Assembly: GCA_942493265.1 (NCBI GenBank)
Contig: OW818688.1
Span: 5,022,001 to 5,086,000, forward strand
DNA length: 64,000 bases
Source of the DNA: UBA12481 sp942493265
Lineage (GTDB): Bacteria > Bacteroidota > Bacteroidia > Bacteroidales > UBA12481
Direction: 5' to 3'
The notes below the pieces were generated by a model, which was given only the letters and a program-made list of their open reading frames with translations, ran no database searches and was not told the origin of the DNA. Numbering within the stretch: the first letter of the stretch is position 1; every line of letters starts with the position of its first letter. Positions 18,725 through 25,620 of the stretch are shown piece after piece. The position numbers were made by a program, and so were the translations under genes.

Positions 18725-19048
18725 CTAAACAGGTGCTTCGTTGTTTGCACAAATGGCAACTTCCGCTATCACACAACCATCCTCATTAGCAAAACAAGTC
18801 GCACATGAGTCTTGGGAATTTTGATTTGCTGCCTGAGCGGAAGTATTTACTGGGTTCAAATTAGTATTATAAGTAATTACGTCATAAACCGCTTTGCCTA
18901 AACTTGCCCATTGGGCCACACACGGCCAAGATGAAAGACCAAAATAAGCACAAAGGGCAGTTGTTAATTGTTCACCGCCATAAATTAATTGTTGTTGATT
19001 ATCGTTTAAAATAACAACATCATTCCTTTCAAATTTCAACTTTTCCAT
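18725..19048 (-). CDS. Putative class I lanthipeptide precursor with double-glycine leader
   Basis: A 107-aa peptide. Residues 1-25 form a leader ('MEKLKFERNDVVILNDNQQQ' then 'LIYGG') ending in Gly24-Gly25, the cut site expected for the C39 exporter. The remaining 82 residues contain six cysteines (33, 43, 82, 85, 92, 100) and about a dozen Ser/Thr. The cysteines fall in two groups, with a Cys-free middle rich in Asn/Ala/Thr. The C-terminal block 'SCATCFANEDGCVIAEVAIC' is the most ring-like part. It is the last gene before a strong terminator and 38 bases after the upstream mini-protein gene. It is unusually long for a class I lanthipeptide, so a second cut may occur. That LanB/LanC act on it is inferred from position and composition. 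Confidence 0.78.
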   Translation of the reverse strand: MEKLKFERNDVVILNDNQQQLIYGGEQLTTALCAYFGLSSWPCVAQWASLGKAVYDVITYNTNLNPVNTSAQAANQNSQDSCATCFANEDGCVIAEVAICANNEAPV

Positions 19049-19086
19049 AACTATGTCATTAAAGCATTAAAAAATAAGTAATTTGA

Positions 19087-19341
19087 TTATTCAATTGGGT
19101 GGTCTGGGCAGGTGGTCTGATGAGAAATACAACAATAATATTCAGGATGCCCTGATCTACAAGCATTGTAAAAATTTATTCCATCTCCACAATCAGTTAA
19201 TGTCAATTTAAATAAAAATATCACATCATCGTTGTTTTTACATTTACCAACGGGATCAACTCCCCAAACCTCAACATTGCTAGCAAAAACAAAACCAATT
19301 ATGCAAATTGGTAATAATAACTTAATTAATCGAGTTTTCAT
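19087..19341 (-). CDS. Secreted six-cysteine mini-protein, NVEALA-like, paralogue 1
   Basis: An 84-aa protein with a signal peptide (residues 1-20) followed by 'SNVEVWGVD', close to the Asn-Val-Glu motif of the Bacteroidota NVEALA family. The mature part has Cys at 34, 51, 61, 70, 71 and 78, i.e. C-X16-C-X9-C-X8-CC-X6-C. This spacing is identical to that of the neighbouring 81-aa protein, although the sequences between are different. It is likely a disulfide-stabilised exported peptide. NVEALA proteins are known as small exported Bacteroidota proteins of unknown function; assignment here is from the motif, size and context. Confidence 0.75.
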   Translation of the reverse strand: MKTRLIKLLLPICIIGFVFASNVEVWGVDPVGKCKNNDDVIFLFKLTLTDCGDGINFYNACRSGHPEYYCCISHQTTCPDHPIE

Positions 19342-19358
19342 TTTTTTAAATTCTAATT

Positions 19359-19604
19359 TTAATAATTTGGCATTTCACAACTAATAATATCACGTGTGCA
19401 GCAGAAGTTAAAATCGTAACCCGAAACACATCTGACTTGATTATGCACACCATCTTCACAGAGAGACCCAATCTTTTTATGGTCCATTAAGTTTTCGTAC
19501 GGTAATTTGCAGGGATTGTTGATATCCACAGAGAATACAGCTTTATTAAAAAATAAATAGCCGCCCGCAATGACAAAAAACATGACAATTAGCTTTTTTT
19601 TCAT
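19359..19604 (-). CDS. Secreted six-cysteine mini-protein, NVEALA-like, paralogue 2
   Basis: An 81-aa protein with a hydrophobic N-terminal segment ('MKKKLIVMFFVIAGGYLFF') and 'AVFSVD' at the likely cleavage or motif site. Cys at 32, 49, 59, 68, 69 and 76 give C-X16-C-X9-C-X8-CC-X6-C, the same frame as paralogue 1. The gap to the next gene is 17 bases, so they are co-translated. No thioether partner residues dominate, so disulfides are more likely than lanthionines. It has lost an obvious NVEALA string, and the family link rests on the paralogy. Confidence 0.75.
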   Translation of the reverse strand: MKKKLIVMFFVIAGGYLFFNKAVFSVDINNPCKLPYENLMDHKKIGSLCEDGVHNQVRCVSGYDFNFCCTRDIISCEMPNY

Positions 19605-19609
19605 AACTC

Positions 19610-20797
19610 TTAAATTTTTGATATGTTTATAAAAATGAGAAGTTTATTATCACCTTCCAAAATACTATCGGATATTTTTGAAAATACATTATTGACAACA
19701 GGCTTTTTATCAACCTTTTTAAGATTTTCGACAATGCTATTTGCATCAACTGCCAGAATTATTCCAGATTCGTAGGCCCCAACAACTTTACCAATAAAGG
19801 GACCAACGTTTTTTGAAATAAAATCATTTAGTGATGAAGTATAGAAGCTTTTAACAGATTGTTTATCGATAATACTGATTTGCACTTTGCCTGATTGAAC
19901 ATACGATATGTAAAGAAAGTCTCTGGTTTCAAAGGTATCATTGATTCGATAAATTTTACCGGTTTTTGGCAAGACCTTATTATTCCATTCCGTGAAATTG
20001 GAAGAATTTAATTCGATCTCTTCCCTATTTACAAATTTTCCATTAAAATCTAATTGCCAAATTGCATGCATCCCATCACGATCAATCTTGTATAGGTTAA
20101 AATCGCCAGGGCTCTTAAATAATAATTCATCATCATACGTTTTATAAAACGGTTGATACTTAAGTTCGTAAAAAGGACCAATCCCAGTGAATTCATGGAA
20201 TTGTTTAATAATTCCTTTCCCAGGTTGGAAAAAAAGCAGATTGTGAGAAATTTTTTTATCGTCGTAATATATCCGATCCATATTTCCTATATAAACCACA
20301 TATGTTTCTGGATCAATCTTTGCAATTTCCTCAATGGGCAAGCCAATTTCTATTTCGTCAATGAATTCTCCAGAAAAATTAAACCTAACAATATGATGCC
20401 TTGTCATCTCATAAATTTCAATAGTCTTGCTTAACGTATCCACCAAAAAGTCGCAAGGATTACTTAACTCACCGGGCCCTTTCCCCTTCTTTGTAACATT
20501 AAACTCAAAAGTTCCACTTTTCGAAAAGACAAAAATTCCTGACGAAAAATCATCAAAAATAAAGTAGCGCTCATCTGTAAGGATCAGTTTGCTGATATGG
20601 TTAAAGATTGATTCGTTATTTGTTTCTAATGGAATAATTTTGGTGATCTCTATTTTTAGTAGGGAATTATCTCCTATGGCATTAGTAACCTGAATCTCAT
20701 TCAAACTCGGATTTAACTGTTTCTTGGTTTTCTGACATGAAATCACAATTGAAAAAAGGAAAAATCCCACTGCAAAATAGCTAATCGTTTTTTTCAT
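19610..20797 (-). CDS. 6-bladed beta-propeller lipoprotein
   Basis: A 395-aa protein. The start 'MKKTISYFAVGFFLFSIVIS' followed by Cys21 is a lipoprotein signal; I chose this ATG over an upstream one because it places the lipobox correctly. The body shows repeated propeller-type strands ('YFIFDDFSSGIFVFSKSGTF', 'IVRFNFSGEFIDEI', 'FNLYKIDRDGMHAIW') and the phrase 'KKGKGPGELSNPCDF'. This G-x-G-P-G-E motif is typical of the Bacteroidota 6-bladed propeller family often found beside NVEALA proteins. It lies 5 bases before the mini-protein gene. The role is unknown; surface binding or display of the small proteins is inference. Confidence 0.83.
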   Translation of the reverse strand: MKKTISYFAVGFFLFSIVISCQKTKKQLNPSLNEIQVTNAIGDNSLLKIEITKIIPLETNNESIFNHISKLILTDERYFIFDDFSSGIFVFSKSGTFEFNVTKKGKGPGELSNPCDFLVDTLSKTIEIYEMTRHHIVRFNFSGEFIDEIEIGLPIEEIAKIDPETYVVYIGNMDRIYYDDKKISHNLLFFQPGKGIIKQFHEFTGIGPFYELKYQPFYKTYDDELLFKSPGDFNLYKIDRDGMHAIWQLDFNGKFVNREEIELNSSNFTEWNNKVLPKTGKIYRINDTFETRDFLYISYVQSGKVQISIIDKQSVKSFYTSSLNDFISKNVGPFIGKVVGAYESGIILAVDANSIVENLKKVDKKPVVNNVFSKISDSILEGDNKLLIFINISKI

Positions 20798-21062
20798 AAT
20801 AAGTATCAAAAAGATAATCATCCAATATTTCGGCATTCTGTTGACCGGCACATGCTTGTTTAAGATATTCCAAGGTATATTTAAAAATTCTATTTTTGTT
20901 CACATAAAATGATGAACAAAACCTGATGTCATAAGTGAAGAATATCATCTGTGCGAGTTTTGCAATATCGACCACAATAACGATTGGGCATGTTAAAACA
21001 CAATCAAGGTGGTATTTACATTTGAGTGGATGCTTTTCGCTTCTTACCCTCGGCGTATCCAC
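20781..21062 (-). pseudogene. Short open frame with possible IS200/IS605 TnpA remnant
   Basis: A 93-residue frame overlapping the propeller gene start by 17 bases. Its N-terminal part, 'RSEKHPLKCKYHLDCVL' then 'VVDIAKLAQMIF', resembles the start of IS200/IS605-type transposases (K-Y-H-L followed by a DIA-K-L helix), with the central Pro-Lys-Tyr-Arg block corrupted. The C-terminal part, from 'NRIFKYTLEYLKQACAGQQN' on, resembles nothing I know and could be a leftover of an original operon gene. The palindromes just upstream fit such an element. This call is weak; it may also be a chance frame. Confidence 0.3.
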
Positions 21063-21099
21063 TTAACTGGTTGGACTGAATTTGAAAACCAAATTTGGT

Positions 21100-21190
21100 C
21101 TAATCTCTCCGGGGTTAGTTCCCCGAAGCTCTGCTTCGAAAGAAGCACTAATTTGTCTTAATACCTCGACAGCTCTGCTGCGAGGTAGTT
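21100..21190. repeat. Cluster of small palindromes (REP-like hairpins)
   Basis: Three hairpins follow each other: CCGGGG/CCCCG around TTAGTT (21108-21125), CGAAGC/GCTTCG around TCT (21123-21138), and CCTCG-CAGC/GCTG-CGAGG around TCT (21165-21187). The last two share the GCTCTGC apex. Such palindromes are often mobilised by IS200/REP-associated transposases, in line with the weak TnpA trace just beside them. They lie between the thioredoxin-like gene and the propeller gene. Confidence 0.55.
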
Positions 21191-21200
21191 CATTGAGATA

Positions 21201-21842
21201 TTAATCTTTAAAAAACTTATAAACCATTAACTTAATATATGACTCCGTACCCTCAGGATAATACTTGTCAGGTATATAAATATTAGTCATTGTCATGTCT
21301 GGTTTTAATACGAATAAATAAGGAATCTCAGATCGTTCAATATACAATTCATTTAGTGTACCCTGCAGTATTCTAAAAGCCATATTCTTAATCGACAAAT
21401 TTCGTTTAAATACATTCTGTTCGTGAAGGGTCAAAAATGATCCAATAATAATAAAATCAGATGATTTAAGCTTTTTATTAAGTTTGAAAATGTTTGCCAA
21501 AATTGAATCTACACAAACGAGGCAGTTTTCTTTAGTAATCCTAAAAACTATTTTAGGAGTACTAAAACTAGATTTTGAAAAATCAAGTAAGCTGTCATTG
21601 TCACAAATTACTATTGGCGGGAATGTTACTCCTTCCGATCCCAGTTCCGTTATAGAAAGTTTTCTATCATTGTTCTCCATAATTGCAGAAGAAATGTATT
21701 CTTTCTCTTTACTATGGTTCTTTACTTTTGAGATTAACTTAATATTGAAATAGGAAAGAAGAAACAATAAGGCAAGTAATGAAACGACTATAATTGCCAA
21801 ATCACTTTTACTAAATGTAATTGCTCTTAATTTTTTCAGCAT
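21201..21842 (-). CDS. Membrane-anchored thioredoxin-like protein with CxxC
   Basis: A 213-aa protein with one N-terminal transmembrane segment (about residues 14-35) and the rest presumably periplasmic. 'ITKENCLVCVDSILANIF' holds a CxxC pair (Cys107, Cys110) at the start of a helix, and 'EIPYLFVL' about residue 174 supplies the cis-proline expected in a thioredoxin fold. The fold assignment is from these two motifs only. As the first gene of the operon with the two six-cysteine proteins, it may form, break or shuffle their disulfides. The IS1595 insertion starts 36 bases upstream, so the native promoter is displaced or replaced. Confidence 0.65.
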   Translation of the reverse strand: MLKKLRAITFSKSDLAIIVVSLLALLFLLSYFNIKLISKVKNHSKEKEYISSAIMENNDRKLSITELGSEGVTFPPIVICDNDSLLDFSKSSFSTPKIVFRITKENCLVCVDSILANIFKLNKKLKSSDFIIIGSFLTLHEQNVFKRNLSIKNMAFRILQGTLNELYIERSEIPYLFVLKPDMTMTNIYIPDKYYPEGTESYIKLMVYKFFKD

Positions 21843-21878
21843 ATTTAAAAAATTGAATATTTACTTTTAATCCTTAAT

Positions 21879-22913
21879 ATGATTGTCCGTAATGATTAAC
21901 CTAAACTATCCAACAAAATGATATACATGCGATTAACAGTCTTCCAAAAAGTTTTTCACCAAAGTATCGTCTGTTGAGGCGGTAGGTAAATTCATCCAGG
22001 TAGTTTTGCAAATAGGTGTCATCAACATGGTGAAAGTTATTCAAAAGGTTTCTCTTGGCGTTGCTGACCGCTATGTGAACCCAAGACAGTTCTATTCCTG
22101 CCTGTTCGGGTGGTATCACTTTGGAAACGTGTTGATTAATAACCTCATTAAGCTTTTTGTAACTCGAAAAGCTGTCAGTCTTAACTTCGGTCTCCGGGTT
22201 CAAACTATCCTTGACCAGCATGTTGATGGTTTTCGATTCAAGATTCGGCATTACTCTCATTTTGTAAAACTTACACCGAGAGTGTTGCTTATGATTCTTC
22301 GGGTTCTCGATATACTCGGTCTGCGCCATTACCAAAACAGGAGTTTGCTTTTCGCTACCCCGTCCCCGTTTCAATTTCTTGTTTTTTTCGCCCACGGTCG
22401 CGGATTCAACCGTTGTAAAGTATCCTTCATCCATTTCTGTAAATCCGGAAAGTTCATAGCGTTCATAGCGTTCATCCCGGGCACCCATGGCAACTCTGAT
22501 CTTTTGCATCATAAACCAAACAGGCTCGTATCTCTTAAACCCAAGCTGTCGTTGCATTTCCTTTGCAGAAATGCCTTTCTTGGTAGCGGTCATCAAATGC
22601 ATTGCAGTGAACCAATCGCTGAAGGAAAGGTTCGAGGATTCCATTACCGTTCCACTTCGGAGGGTGGTTAGAGTCCTGCATGTTTTGCACTGAAATTGTT
22701 CAATCGTTTTCATCCAGTAATAGGTAGTCCCTCTACAATTCTTACAAGTAATGCCCTCTTTCTGACGTTGTTTCCGAAAATAATCTCTGCAAGATTGCTC
22801 GTCCGGGAACTGTTTGGAAAAATCTATAAGCTTCATATTCTTTATTCTGATACGAAGCTACTTCGGTCGAACGTAACCTATTTACGCTTTGGTTAATCAT
22901 TACGGACAATCAT
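21879..22913 (-). mobile_element. Intact IS1595-family element
   Basis: A 1035-bp element with long perfect terminal inverted repeats (starting ATGATTGTCCGTAATGATTA at the left, mirrored at 22891-22913). It is flanked by the direct repeat AATCCTTAAT at 21869-21878 and 22914-22923. The family usually makes 8-bp duplications; here 10 bp match. It encodes one complete transposase. It inserted just upstream of the operon of secreted small proteins. Confidence 0.93.
21901..22836 (-). CDS. IS1595-family transposase
   Basis: A 311-aa protein. The N-terminal zinc ribbon has 'CKNCRGTTYYWMKTIEQFQC' plus 'KTCRT' (residues about 32-58). The ISXO2-like catalytic domain has 'GFTEMDEGYFTTV' (D), 'VKTDSFSSYKKLN' (D) and the conserved 'HIAVSNAKRNLLNNFHHVDD' / 'YLDEFTYRLNRRYF' end. 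Length and motifs are complete, so this copy is likely active. It is the probable parent type for the decayed copies at 22955-25236 and 11777-12252. Confidence 0.95.
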   Translation of the reverse strand: MKLIDFSKQFPDEQSCRDYFRKQRQKEGITCKNCRGTTYYWMKTIEQFQCKTCRTLTTLRSGTVMESSNLSFSDWFTAMHLMTATKKGISAKEMQRQLGFKRYEPVWFMMQKIRVAMGARDERYERYELSGFTEMDEGYFTTVESATVGEKNKKLKRGRGSEKQTPVLVMAQTEYIENPKNHKQHSRCKFYKMRVMPNLESKTINMLVKDSLNPETEVKTDSFSSYKKLNEVINQHVSKVIPPEQAGIELSWVHIAVSNAKRNLLNNFHHVDDTYLQNYLDEFTYRLNRRYFGEKLFGRLLIACISFCWIV

Positions 22914-23189
22914 AATCCTTAATGTCCCTTGATAGTAGAATAATAAAAGAAAACATAATTGTCCGAAATGACTAACCTATATTATCCGGAAAATGAAATA
23001 CTCGCGATTAACAATCTTCCAAATAGTTTATCACCAGTATACTGTCTATTGAGCTAACAGGTTTATTCATCACCAAAATTTTGTAAATACGTGTCAGCGG
23101 ATTGGCGGAAAGTATTCAAAATTTTTCTTTTAGTTTTTCTGATTACAATATCAGACAAGGCAACTCCTTGCCGGCTGGGTCGGGAGGGA

Positions 23190-23616
23190 TTACTTTGGAA
23201 TGATATTTCTGATCAACCTCATTAAGACTACTATGTTGGGAGGTGCATATGTTCCAATATTAAGCTTCGGGTTCACGCTATCCTTAAGGACTTTGTTGAT
23301 TGTTTTCGATATAAGATCCGGCATTACTCTCATTTTGAAAAATTTATACCGAGATTGTTGCCGATATTTCCTCGGGTTCTTAATATGTTTGGTGTATACC
23401 ATTACAAGAGCATGAGTTTGTTTTTTTCTATCACGTCTCCGTTTCAATTTCTTATCTTTTCCACCAACAGAAGGAGATTCAATCGTTTTAAAATATCATT
23501 CATCCTTTTCTGTAAAACCGAAAAGCCCAAAGCGTTAATCCTTGACACCCATGGCAACTCTGATCTTATGCACCGTAAACCAAACGGGGTCGTATTGCAT
23601 AAACCCAAGCTGTCGT
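23190..23616 (-). pseudogene. IS1595 transposase, C-terminal and middle remnant
   Basis: Broken frames match the intact transposase: 'KKQTHALVMVYTKHIKNPRK' corresponds to 'EKQTPVLVMAQTEYIENPKN', and 'KFFKMRVMPDLISKTINKVL' corresponds to 'KFYKMRVMPNLESKTINMLV'. Deletions and frame changes before 23190 remove the C-terminal motif. It is non-functional. Confidence 0.82.
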
Positions 23617-23718
23617 TGTGACCTCCCCCCCCTAAAAACTGGACCCCTTTAAACAGGAGTTTCGGGCAATTTTCCAATACCTTTATTGGCGCTTCTTAGT
23701 ATAGGGTATCAAATTCAC
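23617..23718. other. Short foreign insert with an IS3-like terminus
   Basis: It begins TGACCTCCCCCCCCTAAAAA followed by CTGGACC, which is the style of an IS3-family end, but no transposase follows. It replaces about 50 bases of the decayed IS1595 and abuts the TA target of the IS630 copy. Confidence 0.45.
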
Positions 23719-23720
23719 TA

Positions 23721-24927
23721 GTGTCACGTCAACTTTTATATTACGGATAAAGTCTTTTCAGTTTGATGCGGGCTTTCTCCTTTGTGAACTGCCAGTTAAT
23801 TTTCTTGTCGAACCCATTGCGAGCCTTTTCCCAAGCTTCGACCTCTTCCTTGACTTTATCAATTGAGTTAATTCTCCGACCCAAACATTGGTTATTCAAT
23901 ACGTTAAGTTCAATCTCGGCCATGTTTAACCAACTACCATGTTTAGAAGTAAAAACAAATTCAAACCGATCCAGTATCCGTTTGGCTTCCGCTGGCTCAT
24001 AGCGTTCATACAATGCACCTGGAGTATGGGTTCCAAGGTTATCCATGACCAAAGCGATTAGTTCAGCTTCCGGATAATGTTCATCAGCAATTTCCTTGAT
24101 AAACTCAGCCCAGTCAACTTTACACTTCCTTTCTGTGGTCTTCACCGTTCGGAATCCGGCAGGCGGTTCATTAGCGAGAAAGGTGTTACAAACCCCTAAA
24201 CGTTCATATTCATAATCGCATTTCCGCTCATGCCCTTTACTCATAGGAATAGGAACTCGTGTTTCACCAATCAATTGTTTCGGAGATTCATCCATGCAAA
24301 CCACAGGGCGCATTGGATTATACGGTCTTTTATAAACATCCAAAACTTTTTCCACTGCTGCTACAAACTCTCCGTTTTCTTTGGCGGGGATGACTCAACC
24401 GATAGATTTCCATGGCTTAAGCTCGTTTTATTTAGCGTCCGTCGTACCGTTTCATGTGAAATGCCAGTGGTTATGCGCAGTTCAACCAACTTGTCTGCCA
24501 ACAATCGCAGAGACCATCGGGCGTATCCTTTTGGCGGCTCGCCACAGGCCAAGGCAATAAGATGGGCTTCCATGTCTCCATCCATTGTTTTTTCGTACAC
24601 CCGTGAAGTTGGAGCCATTTTCAACGCGGACTCCAGACCTTCTTCCACAAATCGCTTTTTAACCCTGTCAATAGTACGCATTCCGAGCTTTAGCACTTTA
24701 CAAATTTCTTCATTGGTCTGTCGTTCTGTAGCATGTGGGCCTCTGTCAACGTTTAACAGAACCAGCGCATGAATGATTTTCTTTGCAGTATGGGTGCCGG
24801 TTCTGGTAGCTTCGATCAATTCGTCTCGTTCTTCTTGGGTAAGAGTAACTTTGTAGGTATTCATAGCCGATTTTTGGCTAAGATACAAAATGTTTTTGAA
24901 TACGTCAACTTTAATGTGACTTGACAC
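23721..24927 (-). mobile_element. IS630-family element, copy B
   Basis: A 1207-bp element. Inverted ends read GTGTCACGTCA (left) and GTGTCAAGTCA (right, inverted), flanked by the TA dinucleotides 23719-23720 and 24928-24929, the standard IS630 target duplication. It is inserted in the decayed IS1595. The ends are intact but the transposase gene is damaged. Confidence 0.92.
23741..24864 (-). pseudogene. IS630 transposase broken by a frameshift and a nonsense codon
   Basis: The N-terminal half starts at ATG 24862-24864 ('MNTYKVTLTQEERDELIEAT', then a helix-turn-helix with 'TNEEICKVLKLGMRTIDRVK'). The DDE half has 'VVCMDESPKQLIG' (D), 'ALVMDNLGTHTPGALYE' (D) and 'SWLNMAEIELNVLNNQCL' (E). The halves are in different frames. 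At about 24400-24415 one A seems lost from an A-run ('aataaaacgagc'), and 15 codons later the restored frame meets TGA where a Trp codon (TGG) is expected. So at least two mutations separate it from an active gene, unless a programmed frameshift is assumed, which would still meet the TGA. Confidence 0.85.
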
Positions 24928-24929
24928 TA

Positions 24930-25236
24930 GAGTGAACCAATCGCTAAAGGAAAGGTTCGAAGATTCCATTACCGTTCCATTTCAGATGGGGATATGAGTT
25001 CTGCATGTTTTGCACTGAAATTGTTCAATCATTTTCATCGAGTAATGGGAAGTGCCCTTACAATTTTTATGAGTAATTTTCTCTTTATGAAGTTGTTCCC
25101 GAAAATAATCACTGTAACATAGATTGTCCGTGAACTGTTTGGAAGAATCTATAAGATTTTTATTCGCTTTTTGAAACGAAGCTAGTTCGGTCGAACTTAA
25201 CCTATTTATCTTAGCTAAATGATCACAGACAATCAT
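24930..25236 (-). pseudogene. IS1595 transposase, N-terminal remnant
   Basis: The frame 'SSKQFTDNLCYSDYFREQLH' followed by 'KNCKGTSHYSMKMIEQFQCK' matches the N-terminal zinc-ribbon region of the intact transposase, and 'MESSNLSFSDWF' follows in another frame at 24930-24969. It joins on to the middle remnant across the IS630 insertion. Confidence 0.82.
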
Positions 25237-25620
25237 ATAACTTTTTTAGTTGGTCGTATCCTCTAATGCTATTACGTTTCAAATAATTCTTGCCAACCCC
25301 ATTTTGATAACTTTGAGTGCACAAAACACAGCATAAGTACCAGCGTTTAGCATGAAGTATTTTGGGGTGAACTATCTGATTTTTCATGGCTTCGCCTTCT
25401 AAGTCCCATTTTCAGGGTAAAGCAGTCATTTTTCAATCTAAAGGCTATCGAAGATCAGGTAGCTGGTTTCAAAAATAAGTCTAAGTTCTGAATATTCCAA
25501 TATGCCAGAGCAATTATTTACAAAGATTTTCCATGAACGCGTTTTCAACCTTCAACCCTATATATTAAAACATTATGGGTTAAGCACCCAATCACTCACC
25601 CCACTCAAACCGTAGAAGAC
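25237..25620. other. Intergenic region, nothing recognised
   Basis: About 380 bases between the decayed IS1595 right end and the IS3 terminus at 25621. No gene, RNA or clear repeat was recognised. Base composition is like the surrounding IS graveyard. Confidence 0.35.

Larger units (their letters stand above)
22955..25236 (-). mobile_element. Decayed IS1595 copy, split by IS630 and foreign DNA
   Basis: The left end (ATAATTGTCCGAAATGACTA at 22955) and right end (mirrored at 25214-25236) are diverged versions of the intact IS1595 ends. The left part, 22955-23616, and the right part, 24930-25236, together cover nearly the whole element. Between them lie about 100 bases of other DNA (23617-23718) and the IS630 copy B. 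About 50 bases of IS1595 are missing at the junction. The transposase pieces carry stops and frameshifts. Confidence 0.85.

Noticed and set aside
22006..22671. A 221-codon plus-strand frame within the IS1595 element
   Set aside because: Antisense to the complete IS1595 transposase and without known motifs.
23741..24864. Programmed frameshifting to join the two IS630 transposase frames
   Set aside because: Even after a shift at the A-run, the joined frame meets a TGA in place of a Trp codon, so frameshifting would not restore the enzyme.
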